DNA of 64,000 nucleotides from Crotophaga sulcirostris (GCA_013397455.1 VYZB01000728.1:190468-254467); one strand, 5' to 3'. Positions 34,801 through 47,853 are shown, counted from the first letter of the stretch. Notes: generated by a model from the letters alone, not told the origin. Translations and numbers: made by a program.

Positions 34801-37800
34801 CAAGAACGGGTTTAATTTTCCTTTTAGCCAATTAAAACACTTTAAAAGGGCACCCAAGAGGGAGTGAGAGCAGCCAAATGTTAGATTTAAAGTTCAACAG
34901 GGAGAAAAAAAAATCATACAAGGATTTCACAAGCAACGACACTTGGATGGTATTTGGGAAATCTTTTTCTTTCAAGACTATCTTGCGATTAACTATGGGA
35001 GTAGCACATCAAAGCTGTGCTGACTTCAAAGCTTAGAACCACTTACGGCTTCCAGCTATTACTAAAACCTAGCACTTCACCCTGCCTGCAACTCGTCTCA
35101 GCTGCCTCTTTAAGTTACACCCATCTACTTCCTGCCTTCTGAATTTGGAGAGGAAAAAAAAAAAAAAAGACACCAAAAAAACCTTGTAAATTAAATATAG
35201 CTGTTTGCACTGAAGGGATGTCAAAGTCAGGGGAAAAAAGCAAATGGAGGCATTAAGACATTAAAGATTTAGTATAAACTCATTGGTGATTTACATATGT
35301 ACGTTCTTATTTGGCTGACTCTAACGAAGCTGTCTGCTTTGAGGAAGTCTCTCTAACTGCGTTTTACCCCTGCATTAAACCACTGGCTGATGTGAGCAAG
35401 CTGCTTAGGACATTGTTTAGGTCCAGATGTTGCTTATAGGTTGGCACAGGCAGAGGTGCTTTTAGACTCCACTATGCCTTCACATATGCAGCACATACCA
35501 TGAATTCAGTTCCCATACCTGTTCTGTAATGATGAACCGTGTCCTCTGACATGCAAAGATACCCATTCAGGTACCTCAAAGTGCTGTGTCAGCATTGATT
35601 GATAATTGCTATTTATTGCTGCAACATTACTGATTCTTTTGCCTTAGCGAGTCTGTGGAAGCAAAGTTTGCACATTTGATATTTTGGGAGTCCCTGAAAC
35701 AACTCATTTGTAGTAGTGGAGGGCTGTGCTACACTCTCTCAACTGACATAAGAAGGTTAAAATGTACCCAAATCATAATTTATTGCAGTATTAATATTGT
35801 TCAACACTTAAAATTGTTACATTGTTACTTTTTGATTGGGAGTTTTATGCCTAGGGTTTTTAAAATGGTACATTAATCTCTGAATAAAATTTTTCTTGCA
35901 AATGACATATTAATAGAAAGTTAGGAACAAGTGTGGGTCTTTGAGTCTGTTTTATGTAACAGTTTATATGTTCAGTACAGATCAATGACATGCTCTCTAG
36001 ACCTAAATGCCATTAATCCATTTACAGCCACTCATTGCAATGAAGAGAAATTACCATTGAAAGAGTTGATCGTACGTTAAGGAGAATTTCTCTGGTTCCC
36101 TGCATAGTCTTATATTTTGAAAATGCCACTGTGAGTGTTTAAAGCCAATCTTTTTTTTCCCTACCCTTTATTTTTTTCCTTTACAAAGAAGGAGTTTCTC
36201 AACAATTGGGATGCAGCCCAGCAGCTGGGCTGGGACAGCAGGGTTGTCCTCACACGATGCCAACCTGATGACCATGGTTACCCCTGCCCTACCGCAGGGG
36301 GTGTCTCATCCTCACCCCTCCACATAAATGATGTGCTTCTACAGTTAACAGGTTGCTTTGAATAGATGGTGGTTGCCACTAGGTGTAAATAAATTAATAA
36401 CAGTCTAGCACGGTCAGTTGGAAGAGTATTGTCTTTTAAGGAGCAGATGTATGAAAAAAAGCGTACAGGAACTTACTGTTAAATCTAAAATACATACAGC
36501 TAGTGTATGTTCTGTCTGAAGAACATGCCTCGGCTTTAAATATGTGAAGGGGAGAGGGGAGCTACCTGACTGTCTGATGATGTAATCAAAATGACAGATT
36601 ATTTGAAATAAGTTGTTATTATAGAGTCAGGTATGACTCCACCAAGTCATTTATAAATTTCACTGTGTGATAGTTCTTTTTTCTTCTTAAAGAATGAATT
36701 TCTCAGAAGTAAACTGTGCAGACGAAGAACAGCACAGTCAGTTGAAGTTCATAGAAAATATAGGAGGACATCGTGTTTCCCGTCCTTATGTTAAACTTGG
36801 CATATTGATTTTTTTTGCACAGCTTGCAGCATAGAAATGTGATCTACAGCTATGGCAAGGCAGGCTAACCACATGTGAATTTGTTAAGTACTGCTGGATT
36901 AGCAGGAATCATCAGGCTGTGCAAGCACAGAGACTTGACTTCTGTAATTCTTTATTTATGACTTAATCAATTAAAATAACAAGTTTTGATTTTATTGGCT
37001 CTAAATAAATAAGCACAAATCATCTGCAGAAGCTATTGTTTCATATGTTTGCTTGTTTTTACAACATAAAAGCTCTGTAAGTTAGCTGCAGTACATACAC
37101 GGGCAGATCTGGAGCTGAAGTTAAGGAAAAGATTCCATAAATGTACTTAGCTACTGTTTTTCAGATCAGTGCAGAAAACTCAGAAAGGCTTAGTGTGTTC
37201 CTTAACTTTCCATTTTTTATCTAAATTTGCCATTATTTTTCTTTGTATATTCTTTCCCTGTTTAATCTTTTGTTTCCTTTATGTTCAAAAATACCAAGAT
37301 TATGGAAGCCACCGGCACTGCAGCCTGCGTTTAAATTTAGTTACACTACAGCCGTGCAGAAAGGGTTCTTCAGATGTGGGTCTGGTTTGCTCTTCTCTCT
37401 ACATTATTAAACCTCCTTAAACACCTCCATTATACTGTTCACCTTGCTTCACTTCAAAGAGTTGTGCGGCTGTGTAGAGAGGGTGAGCCACAACTCTGCC
37501 GAGCTGGTTACCCGTTGTTTCTTAGAAATGCTAATGCGTTATCCGCCGTGTTTATGAAGTTGTCTGTTTGCTCTTGGATTGGAGGGACCATTCTACAGCT
37601 CCAGAATCAAAACGATAAAATGTCAAAGACAGAGACAGCGGCTAAAGATATTTTGGGACTTGAAGGCACTGCTGTTCACCTTTTGAAACCTTTTAAACCC
37701 CCCGAAAAAATAGAAAAAAATAATTAAATCAAGAGGTTATTCCAGGGGAAAGTGAAGTTGATGCTATTCCTGAAGAACCTCTTGAGCGCAGTCTCACTGA

Positions 37801-40464
37801 GTCACTCATGAAAATGATGTGGATGAATGCCTGGCTTATCAGTCAGAGTTTATTGGGAACTAATCTGTTCAAAATGTTTGAAATAAGCTAAAACCTGGCT
37901 TACTCATCTAATGAAAAAGGTCAAAACAGAAAAGAAAGTGCCACTGGTTTGTGTTAGGTGACACTATGCCCTGCTTGTCTAATTTGATTACACAGAGCCA
38001 CTGAAGCCCCAGGCAAAGCTGATTTTAGCTATAATCAGCTTTTTAACCTTTTGAGAACTAACGTAAACACTACCTACCACTGGTTAATTATGTTGCTCTG
38101 TTACATACAACAAAGTGCAAAGGTAAAAGTGTAGAACTGCAGTAACACATGTTGTGACAAGATCACTCCAGGGGATTACAGCCCTCCACATTTTATCTGT
38201 GCTCATTCATTTCTTTCTTAAAAATTAAAAATGGGCTATGAGCAGGGAGCATCGTTTTATCAGTTTCAGGCAGCATCGCCCTGTCATACCACTGCCTCGT
38301 CTTAAATTCCTCTTACGTGCAGATAGAGAGATCTAGTGAGGGTTAGGCTTCTGTGGTCATGGATCTGTTATTTTTTAATTATATCAGATTAACTTTGTTC
38401 TACTTGCTATTTGTAGTAAAGCATGGATGCTCCCTTTCTCTATGATAAGCATCTTCCAGAATGTTTTGTAAGCTGTTTGGCAGGCGTACCATCTCCATAT
38501 GAGATGCCTGTCTCTAGGTGGGATAAATGGGATTAATTTTATTTTCAGATATTGTGTATACATATTAGGCAGGAACCAGAAAGCTGAGGCACAAAAACTG
38601 GCTTTCTGCAGAACCCTCATATCCTAGCTTCCCATGTGTTTTGGTTCATACGCTCTCTCTGGTTTGCCAGGAAATGTGCATGTTCATGAACTGCAAAACT
38701 TTTAGGAGATTTCTAAGATAATAGGCTTTTGGTGTAGTTAAAATTTTCCTGACCCATGCTGATCCATGGTGTTTGTGTAAGGAAGCCTTGATCTACTCGT
38801 CTTCTGTACTTGTTGCTTGGAGGTAGCAAGCTGCCTCTGGATTTTTCAGTCTGTAGAAAGTACACATATTGTACTCCTAGGTCCCAGTGTTTTTGTCAGC
38901 AGTGCCTCTAATCAGCATCTCTCTTCTTGATCATTCTATTTAGAGAAGGATCCGTAGCGAATTATCATTACAAGCAGCGTTAGCACAGGTGTTGCAGGGC
39001 AGCCTCATGGTGCCCACATTCTCTGTGTTATCCCAGAGGGCATCACGGAGCTGGACCACCAGTTCTCAGGACCTTCATTGTCATCTGCTTACATGCGTCC
39101 CACCAAAATTCATAGTGGTGTACTGTGATAACTGATAGATTAGCAGGGGTGTAACTAAGCCAAAAAATAGATGAGTACTTGCCTGATTCAGATACTTATT
39201 TATCAACTGAGATTAATAAAACCATAATGACTAGAGTTAGTAAAGCAATAATACTAAACAAAACACTACTTAGACAAGAACAAGAACACTCGCACACACA
39301 GAAATGTCACTGACAGATGACCTATTGTGGTTATATACTAGGTCAGAGCTGGTTTCATTTTCTTGCAGGCAATAGCTGTAAGGTTTACCATACACATACT
39401 TGTCCATGGCAAGGTTTTAGTGTATTGAGTAGAAATTGGGCAGAGTGCAAGCTTTTGAACATCATAGAGGTGACAGACTAACTAACCTGACTCTGAACAT
39501 GGTGGTAAGTGGACCGTCAAGCTCTGGACAGGAATGAGAAATAGCTAGTGAGCTTCTTAACATGTTAGTCATTTGATCTTTTTCTCAGGCTCCATGGTGA
39601 TCTCTAGTAAAGGGTTATGCCTAAAGAAACTGTGATCACTTTGGGTTACTTGCAAACCCTTGGAGTTTCAGCCTCTTGCTGTCCCCGTCATCTCACGTCC
39701 TGGTTGCCCTTCACAGCCTGTCGGCTGTTGTGCACAGGCGGGTGGCTTCTGGCTGTGCCCTGCACTTACCATGGGAGATGTGCAAGAGAGGCTCTGTGGG
39801 CACAAAGTTGACCTTATTTGTTGGTGGTAAATCATATTTTCTGAGGTTTCACGAGGACTGCATATTGTGCCTATATAGCCAGCATGTAACACTTTTTCCA
39901 ACCTACTCTAACCATCCCTGTCTCCTTGATTTCGTTCATAGAAGAAGGAAAAAACCTAATTCCAAGTATTTGCTGTGTATGTCATCATGGCATTGATTGC
40001 ATTTCCTGAACAGATAGAAAACTTCATCTCTAGCAAAACTAGACATCATTATTCTGAAGCAACAGGCTTCAGAAAAGAAGAAAAGAAGTGTGATAAGGTT
40101 CTCTCTTCTGATCTGGCTGTCAGAGATAGGAGGAAAAGACTACTTAAGGCAGTTCTGCAAAACCCATCAATCTCTACATGTAGGACTAGATGTCTTCATG
40201 CCTCCTTATTTCCTTAATGTATTCCAGTTAGAAAGAGGTTTTGTGCATATCTTCTTTGGCTCCAGAATCATTATCTGGGGACTGTTTGGGTTGGGCTCAT
40301 TGCTTAGAGTAGTATGAGGTAATGAACAGCAATACTGCAACAGAATTAGAACCGTGTCTTTACCATCCGGACAGAAACTTTGGGGGCCCCGTGCTCATTT
40401 GTTAACTTAGTTTCTGGAGCACATGGCACAGACATCAGGGTCTGGCTGTGTCTTAATGAATTCG
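31846..40464. other. Long CR1-free intronic block
   Basis: About 8.6 kb contains no CR1 or other named repeat, in contrast to its neighbours. I found no exon with sensible splice sites. Scattered A tracts occur (for example 35154-35169). The segment 37280-37720 has moderate GC, CpGs and a 117-residue open frame without recognisable domains. 34430-34760 is GC-richer than its surroundings, with two overlapping frames of about 100 residues that I do not recognise. Several parts look like conserved non-coding DNA, but that is a guess from composition. Confidence 0.45.
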
Positions 40465-40540
40465 TGTTAGGCTATAGGTTGGACTTGATGATCTCAGAGG
40501 TCCTTTCCAACCTTAAAATACTGTGATACTGTGATACTGT
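40465..40540 (+). mobile_element. CR1 LINE, terminal fragment
   Basis: 'ttggacttgatgatctcaga', 'ggtcctttccaaccttaaaa' and a variant tail of ACTGTGAT units (tactgtgatactgtgatact). Only the last 75 bases of the element remain. Confidence 0.9.
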
Positions 40541-41089
40541 AATTAGGTAACTCTGTGATGACTCTCAAAAGAAGTTAAAGACTTTTTTCCTGTTCCTGGA
40601 TATGCTCGGAAGCAAGAGAAGGCAGTGCTGCACCAGTACTGCTCATACCTTGACACTGGCAGCAGCTGCTCTCCAGTCCCTCTTTGAGGGGCAGCCTTTC
40701 TTCCCATCAACCGCTATGAGACATGAAAGCGCCGCTGCTCCCGACTGCTGAAAGGTACCGCGTGTCGCGCAGTACTGGGATCACAGCCATGGCAGATTTT
40801 GATCCAGATCTAGCAGAAGTGGGACCCCGAAGAAGAGCAGCATGGCTTGTGCAGAGGTGAATTTATCAGAGGCTGCACAGAGCGGATCACAGGAGCTGGA
40901 GTCAAGCGGTAGTTGCTTTTCCTCTCTGGAGAATAAGTTGCTACCCTTTGCAGCAGCAGACAGAGGATAAATCAACGATGATGCATCGCTGCAGAAAAGA
41001 CAAACCTTTTACTGAGATGTCTAAATAAGCTTGCAAAACTAATGGTGAGGCTTCAGCTGGGAGACGATGTGTGCTCTTGGGCAGCAGAG
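40541..41089. other. Unique sequence with a small CpG cluster
   Basis: 40690-40780 has about ten CpGs in 90 bases ('gaaagcgccgctgctcccga', 'aaggtaccgcgtgtcgcgca'), unusual in this AT-rich intron. No exon or promoter element is recognisable. A rough LTR or enhancer origin is possible. Confidence 0.4.
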
Positions 41090-41425
41090 CCTGTGAAACA
41101 AGAGATGGAACTGGAGAACCTGCAAATGAAAGCAACAAAAGTGATGAGAAGCCTGGAAAATGTGGCCTTTGGAAAAAGGGTGAAAACACTGAGAAGGTTT
41201 AACCTAAAAAAAGAGTATTGAAAGAAAGAACATGGTGGAAATCATCGGGTGTGTGAAAGTCTGTTGCAAAGAAGAAAGGAACCGTCTGTTCTTCACATGC
41301 TTGGTAAATATTACAAAAAGGGAAAAAATTGAATCACAGCAGGAAAAGTTTGGGTGAGACACTAAGGGGAACTTTCTAACAGTGTGACTGGAGGGCACTG
41401 CCTGCGGGTACTGGAGGAGGTGAGT
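41090..41425 (+). mobile_element. Old, diverged CR1-clade LINE fragment
   Basis: Diverged copies of conserved CR1/L3 blocks occur in order: 'aagtgatgagaagcctggaaaatgtg', 'gaaaaagggtgaaaacactgag'-'aggtttaacctaaaaaaaga', 'catggtggaaatcatcgggt', 'gggaaaaaattgaatcacag', 'caggaaaagtttgggtgaga' and 'gggaactttctaacagtgtg'. It corresponds to the 3' ORF2 segment and lacks the young avian 3' tail. It is probably of similar age to the relic at 26540-29150. Confidence 0.6.
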
Positions 41426-41799
41426 AAGGTCAGGTTAGGCAGGAGGTGCAGCAGGTCTTGCTGTGGGCCAGGACATGGACCTTGAGACATCTCCATCACA
41501 CGTCCGACTCTACGACTGTATGGACAGACAGAGAAAAAGTAAAAGCTAAGGGGCTGAAAACCCAGATAACAGTTTCTCAAGTTCATCATTTTTAAACTGT
41601 TTTCACAATTTTGACAACTTTCTCTCTTTTTTGAAGGTACAATAAACTCTGTATGATACAACCGGGCAAGGCATCTTAAGCAATGTAAAACAGAAATATT
41701 TTTTAATACATGGATGGAAGTTTGAGTTTTGATTTCCGGTGGATATGTTGGATGACATTATGTGTTGGTTTTTGAAGAATACAGAGGACTGGTAGTTGT
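41426..41799. other. Unique spacer
   Basis: Nothing recognised. Overlapping minus-strand frames (41362-41661, 41603-41803) have no features. Confidence 0.4.
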
Positions 41800-41925
41800 T
41801 CATAGAATCATAGAATGGTTTGGGTTGGAAGGGTCCTTTACAGGCCGTCTAGTCGAACCCCACTGCAGGACCAGGGACATCTTCAACCAGATCACGTTAC
41901 TCAGAACCCCAACCTGACTTTGATA
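41800..41925 (-). mobile_element. CR1 LINE, 3' end
   Basis: The reverse-complement tail 'tcatagaatcatagaatggt' is followed by 'ttgggttggaagggtccttt', 'gaccagggacatcttcaacc' and 'agatcacgttactcagaacc'. It is truncated after about 125 bases. The 'gacatcttcaaccagatcac' block marks another CR1 subtype. Confidence 0.92.
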
Positions 41926-44900
41926 ACAGCATCCTCCCTAGTCTGATATACAAGAGCACAAGAAGGTCTGTTAGGAGGTATTAACCCAGAAGACTCTATC
42001 CACTCTCATTCTTTTTGATGTCCACAATGTCAAGGAGTAAAACAAATATATCACATTGCTGAGGTGGTCAATCACACACAGAAAATAACAAGCCTTAATA
42101 AAGTGTTTAGGAATCCACTGACAAATTCATCAAATACACACATACGGCAAACTGTTTGAAATCTGGATTGCTTTGTGAATTTACCAACCAGAAAAAAAAA
42201 AAGAATGCATCTAGCTAATGTCATTTATAATCAATAAATGAACCCTTTGTGCAGCACAGTAAAATGGGGAAGACTAAAAAGTGGAGTCTGTCTTTTCTTC
42301 ATGCTAGTTCCAGAACATGTTAGGGCCAGTGATTTGCAGCAAATTAAATGAATAAAATAAATTGTGCTGATCAATTTGTTCCTGATCTTACAGCTTGTAA
42401 ATAATTCTTTGCTGAGAACACTACTACCTTTAACAGCAATTGTGTGGGCTGTGGCCAGCTTCGTTTCCACCCTGTTCCCAGGAAACAAAGCAGCAAAGTG
42501 CTCTTGTGTTTGCTACATTTTCTGGAGAGACAGTGAATGGATTGGAATAATGATATGGCTGAGGGAAAAAATGTGCAGTCCAGATCAAAACAGTACCCCA
42601 GGAGCCTTTTATTTTATGTTTTTTTCCTTCCACGAGGTCAGATTCCCAAACTCCTGGGAGTTTGGACAGTGGGGATGCTTTAGTAAATGTGCAGTGAGAA
42701 AACTGCCAGATTGAAGGTTTCTTAAGTGCTACTGTCCAAAATCACCAGCCATGCTTGAAACTAGTAATTCTTGACAGAACATGCACTCTCAGTATGTGAC
42801 TTTTAGCTGCAGGGGGCAGAGCATATGCTTCACTGCCAAAAAGTTGTTTTGGTTTTTTTTTATTGTGTTTGTGTCATAACCTCTTTTATGTTATGTTTTT
42901 TATGTTTCAAGTTCTTTTCTTATTTCAGTCTTTGAGGCTTGCCGTGAGAGCCCAACACAAATAACTGCAAAAAAATCCTGGAAAAGCTGCAAATCATTTA
43001 AGAGTTTCTGAATCTATAATGGATTCTTTGCATTATACACTGATTCAGCACTCAGTACACACAGTGACATTTTAATTCACTCAGGAAGGGGGTCCTTTTT
43101 TTTTTTTTTTTTATTAAGTAAGAAAAGGCATTTTGACCGTACAGGATTTACGTATAATTGCTTTCTTGTTCCAAAATATGTATCCTTCAGTCAGCTGTGT
43201 ATAATTTAATGAATTAGTCCAGAAACTTCTGAGCACCTGGAGTTTCGATCGCTCCTGGTATCACCAGGACATGAGGATCCTGAGCACGTTTTTAGGAGGT
43301 GCCCAGCATCTCGTGAGCTTAGACCATTAATTCCCCAACCGCACTGAGACTCTCCCAGGCTTCCCTGCTCCTTTGCCGAGGCTTCATCAAAATCATACAC
43401 AGAAGTCTTCAGGCTGCCTCTCTCTGCTTTTCTGGGGATGTCCTGAGTGATTTCCCTTGGTAGCAGTGTAGAAGCTTCGCATGCAACAACTTGAGTAAGG
43501 ACAGCAGCAATTTTGGTTTCTTTGAGTTTTGTTCTTGCCCCAAGGCAGACCTCAGCCTTATGCATGAAAAGTAGACAGTTAAAGGCACTTTAGTGAACCT
43601 GAGACCAATTTAAGAGGTTTAATGCCCTGATTAGAAGGTTGATTGCATTCAGGCTGGCTTAGGACAGGAGAGCTGTGCACAATTCCTGCTCTGCTACAGA
43701 GGTGCAGAATATTTTACGTTGAGTTGCAGACATTTTAAGTATTCCTATTTAGATGTCTTTTCATGCTAATTTCAGTGGGGAGAGAGTTAAAACCCATTTG
43801 GCGTAGCCAAGTTGAAGAGCTGGCGTTATAGGATCTGGTGAGAAAAGGAACTTGTCCACCAAAAATGTTGCTGATTATGAGAAATGGCACTTGCTGTGGC
43901 TTGGTAAAGCCGTTGTTCAAATCTGTGCTTCCAGATTCCAGATACATTACTTTTTCTATATGTCATACATCATTTTCTCTTGATCTAATTCAATTACAAG
44001 ATCATGGATGTGGTATTAGGTATTGATAGCAGCTTCTATTGTTTTCAAGGACATCAGCAAGCTGTCATACCAGCAGTGAAGGTGTTTTCTACCATGTACA
44101 GTTGCAAATATCAGATACTAACAACTATTTTCTTCTCATTTATGGATTTATAGTGAGTTAGTGGTGGTTTGTATTTTATTTATACATTCTGCAATGAAGT
44201 GATCAATTGCTGTGTTGCGCTTTTTAATATAAATTTCTTGCTCATCTTGCTGTGTGGGAAAAAAAGCAAAGCTAAGAAATAAGAGACCTTAAATTAATGT
44301 TTTTATCTCATGATTTTTAAGTCATCCTCATTGTCAACTTTCAGGAGCCGTCGCAGGCAGAAATGCATTGGCCAAAGCTGGAGACAGAGGTTGACTGCTC
44401 AGTCAGGGTGCACTGCACCAGCATGAGTCAGTGTCCAGATCTCCTCCTCAACCAGGTCTGTTGTGGATGTCCTGAGCTTGCTGGGCAACAAGGAGGAGGA
44501 CAGCACTGTGCATGTCCACATTAGAAAGTGAGGACAGTCTGCTTTGCTAGATAATTCCGGATAATAGACTGTTCCATGAAAATAGTAGCTCACTAGCAAT
44601 TACGTTATGCAGCGAGGCACTGTAGACAAGTCTTACAAAAACCATTCTAAATTTGTCTCTTTGTTGTGATAGACAAGATGAATATGCAAATAAATGAATG
44701 GTGTGAATATTTTGTACTCTGTCCCAGGAAATACTTGGAATTAAGAAACTGTGTCAGTGGCACAGAGCATGGCTTATGAGATGCAAGGCTTTTCACCTCT
44801 GTCTCCAGCGGTCAGCCTGTGGCAGAGCAAGGGCTACTTCTTTTTGCTGTTGGCAAAATTATATACAAACTGTGAAATTAATGTGCTTCAGTGGGCAAGT

Positions 44901-45736
44901 GCCTGACTTCATGGCTCATAGGCTCAACCATGAATGATGTAGAGGTAGAGGGATGACTATTTAACTGCCCCAGCCTCTGCCTCATCCCTTTGCCAACCAC
45001 CTCATCTTTACCAAAGGCTACAGGGCTGTGTGTGTTCCTGCAAGATGACAACTTTAAGCTGAAAAAAAAAAATGGCGTTTGTGCTAACATACTGGGTACA
45101 TTCATTTCTGCTAATTCTACCTCCGCGGCCGTCGTTCCAGCAGAGGGGCAGGAGAAACAGGAGAGAGCAGCAGTGCTTCAAACCCCTTCAGCTGAATCTG
45201 CGGGAAGCTCGTGTGCTGGAGCCCTGAAATATGCTCCCCAGCCTGGAGCAGTTTTCAGAGCATGTGTAGACATATTGTCAGGGTACATAAAAAAAGCTTG
45301 TACTGAGACTGCCTGTTCTGCAAGTGTTTGGAGAACAAGGTATTTCAGCTTCTAGGATTGTAAATGGTTGTTTACAGTGCAGATGCAGAAGAATACCACT
45401 TACAATGTTACAAATCCCCTTGATAGGCATCAGTTTCGTTTCTTTTTGTGATTAGATTCATTACTGTCCACTGTTCTTGTTTATTCGTCTTTGGTTTTTT
45501 ATTTTTAGTCTTGGTTGTTCCCAAGATCTCAAGGTGCAGCAGGAGACAAAAACACTGCCTACTGTAGGCATTTGACAACAAAGATGGAGCACTTTCCTTA
45601 AAGTTATGGAGTAGGAGAAGAGGTTCATCAGTTAGATCAGGCCATCTAGATACGCAGCAGAGCTGAGGTTATATCTCCTCTTTCATGTGTAACTTCTTGA
45701 TAAAGCTAGTCTGCTTGCTCTGTTTACATGGTCCGA
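41926..45736. other. Unique intronic sequence
   Basis: About 3.8 kb without named repeats. A T tract of about 20 is at 43098-43117. Open frames at 42364-42714 (+), 43206-43565 (-) and 44990-45355 (+) have neither splice sites nor recognisable domains. The 119-residue minus-strand frame at 43206-43565 is the most coding-like in composition, but I cannot place it. Confidence 0.4.
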
Positions 45737-45763
45737 CAAAAAAAAAAAAAAAAAAAAAAAAAC
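45737..45763. repeat. Poly(A) tract (about 27 A)
   Basis: Uninterrupted A run, followed by 'cacaaaccaagactatacct'. It abuts the mariner relic about 20 bases away. It could be a microsatellite, or mark one edge of an inserted element. Confidence 0.95.
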
Positions 45764-45783
45764 ACAAACCAAGACTATACCTG

Positions 45784-46115
45784 TAACTCTTTTTATTTAA
45801 CAAATTAAGAAAATCAACTACGATCGGCTTCACCATAGTTCACTTCTGAGCTGACCCACAGCTGCATATGATGCTGCCAACATCGAAACCGATTTTGCAG
45901 ATCATTTCTGAATTGTCGTTGGGGATCTCCAATGGTTTGGCTTTCACATCTTCTACCAAAAAAAAAAATGGGCTTTGAGCACCAACTTGATCTGTGGAAA
46001 GAGGGAGCCAACTCTGGTGAACAGGCTGGGTGCTCAAGCACAGAGGTGTTGTTATGAGCTAAAAATGACTTCACAACCAAAGCACTGTGAGCTGGTGAAG
46101 TGTCTGGATGTTAAC
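45784..46115 (-). mobile_element. mariner-family DNA transposon relic (C-terminal transposase)
   Basis: Read on the minus strand it encodes SPAHSALVVKSFLAHNNTSV, LEHPACSPELAPS, then FFFGRRCES, and near the end CWQHHMQLWVSSEVNYGE. These follow the mariner transposase order: HDNAPAHT, FLA.NN..VLEHPPYSPDLAP, G.RFES, W..R...C....G.Y.E. The SPELAPS motif runs straight into FH, so the catalytic aspartate normally after it (third D of DD34D) is missing, and the region around it is frameshifted. The N-terminal half is absent or beyond recognition past 46115. An AT-rich 3' end follows near 45784-45813. Mariner copies are known in galliform birds (Galluhop type), but I cannot fix the subfamily. Confidence 0.8.
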
Positions 46116-47548
46116 TCACTGTTCATTGTCACACACCAACATTTTCTGACCAAGGGTAAGAAAACATCTCTATTTGAACACACATCCACTCGTATTGAGT
46201 GCAGCGATCGAGCTGAGCCCTGTCTCACTCTGACAGATTAGCACATGTTCTATAACATCTGTCTCTCCCCTCCCACTCTTGGTTCCCAAGCTATAGGGTT
46301 AGTCTTGGGTTTTTTGTGTCGGACCTCGTAAACATCTCAAAGTGGATGATCCAGAGTAACAAACATCAAAGCTTAACCAGACCACAGAGTCCTGCCAGGG
46401 CAGCAGAACCAGAGACATGGGTCAGCACTCAACTGGGAGCATGTAGGTCTGCACAGGGGTCCAGGTCTGTGAGTCTTCTGCCCAGGGCTTTTCCAGAGGG
46501 TTGTGGGGTTGTTTGTGGCACAGGGCTTTTGAGTGTTGTACTCCACTGGAAAGCTTCAGTCTGTGGCATGCACGGGGGTAATTATCTCTTTTACTTAACT
46601 GCATGGTCCAGGCATTTCAGCATTACTTGTCCTTTGGTTATTCCTGCTCTGGGTAGTTTTTCCCTGCTGACGACATGGTCCAGGTTGGTCTGTGGAGCTG
46701 GTGAGGTGCACATGAGACAGAAGAAGATTGTGGTTTGAAAAAGTACAAAATAGCAGAACCATTCAAGGGGTTCATTTGTGCAGAGGATTTTTTTCTCCTA
46801 AAACTGTTTGCTCACGGCTGTCATCTCAGGTGATTCCTAGCCTTAATGTAATAAAAAAATACAAGGAAAACAAACTCTCTTGAACAAGAAAGGTCAAGAG
46901 GAAATCCAGTGTGACCAAGGGGATATATCTAAAGCTGTTATAATATTTAATCATGGAAATGCAAGCCTGGAAGGTGCCTCAGGTGGTGTAAACCTCTGCC
47001 AGGCACCAGAATGATAAACCTATAACTTGGCTGTCAGGTGCTTAGGTCTACATAGGTCTAGGTACTGGCTCTATTTGTACAATTGCAGTGAGACAGAGAG
47101 ACCTGGACAGTGCAACAGGTTCCAGATGCAGAGATAGTCTTCCAGGGACAGTGGTTTTCAGGGACCCACCTCTGGTGTCTCCTCAAAGTAGTCCACTTCA
47201 TTTATTATTTTCCAATTAGACATGCGTAGAATTTCCCTTGCTTTTCTGCACCCCAAGGCAAAGAGAGGTCTCGCACGAGCCCACAGTTCACAAGAGCCAA
47301 CAACAACCATGTGTTACCCGGAGCAAATAATCGTTTGGATGGTCTACCAACAGGACTGAAAATGAAATGTTGGGGATCTCCAGTGGTGCCTCCTGATGAC
47401 AAACCATTTCATCCTTTGGAAGTACCACATCACAGCCTTCGGGACCTACGTAGGAGCTAGGTTGTCTGAAGGCATCCCCTATTTTCTCTGTGCTTTGCTT
47501 CCCTATCTCTAAAGCAAGGATGCCACTACACTACTATGGTCACAAATG
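46116..47548. other. Unique intronic sequence
   Basis: 46116-46260 may still be eroded mariner, but the match is lost. 46316-46738 contains a 140-residue open frame that I do not recognise. The rest is unassigned. Confidence 0.4.
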
Positions 47549-47853
47549 TGATCATGGAATGGCTTGGATTAAAAGGGACCTCAAAGATCAAGTCCTACCC
47601 TCCTACCGTGGGCAGGAACATCTTCCACTGGATCAAGATGCTCAAAACGTCATCCAACCTGGCCTTGAACACCTCCAGGGATGGGGCAGCCACCACTTCT
47701 CTGGGCACCCTGTGCCAGGGCCTCACCACCTCAGAGGAAAACATTTCTTCGTGATATCTAATCCAAACCTCCCCTCTTTCATCTTAAAACCATTCCCTCT
47801 CATCCTGTCTCTGCACTCCCTGATAAAGAATCCCTCCCCAGATTTCTTGTAGG
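47549..47853 (-). mobile_element. CR1 LINE, 3' part
   Basis: Reverse-complement CR1: 'tgatcatggaatggcttgga', 'gaacatcttccactggatca', 'ccttgaacacctccagggat', 'ctgtgccagggcctcaccac', 'tcttcgtgatatctaatcca' and 'tgcactccctgataaagaat'. 5'-truncated. Same type as 8711 and 31508. Confidence 0.95.

Noticed and set aside
45737..45763. Poly(A) tract as the end of a processed pseudogene
   Set aside because: No gene-like sequence precedes it on either strand; the adjoining coding remnant is mariner transposase on the minus strand.
46316..46738. 140-residue plus-strand frame near the mariner relic
   Set aside because: No transposase or host domain visible, low-complexity composition, no splice context.
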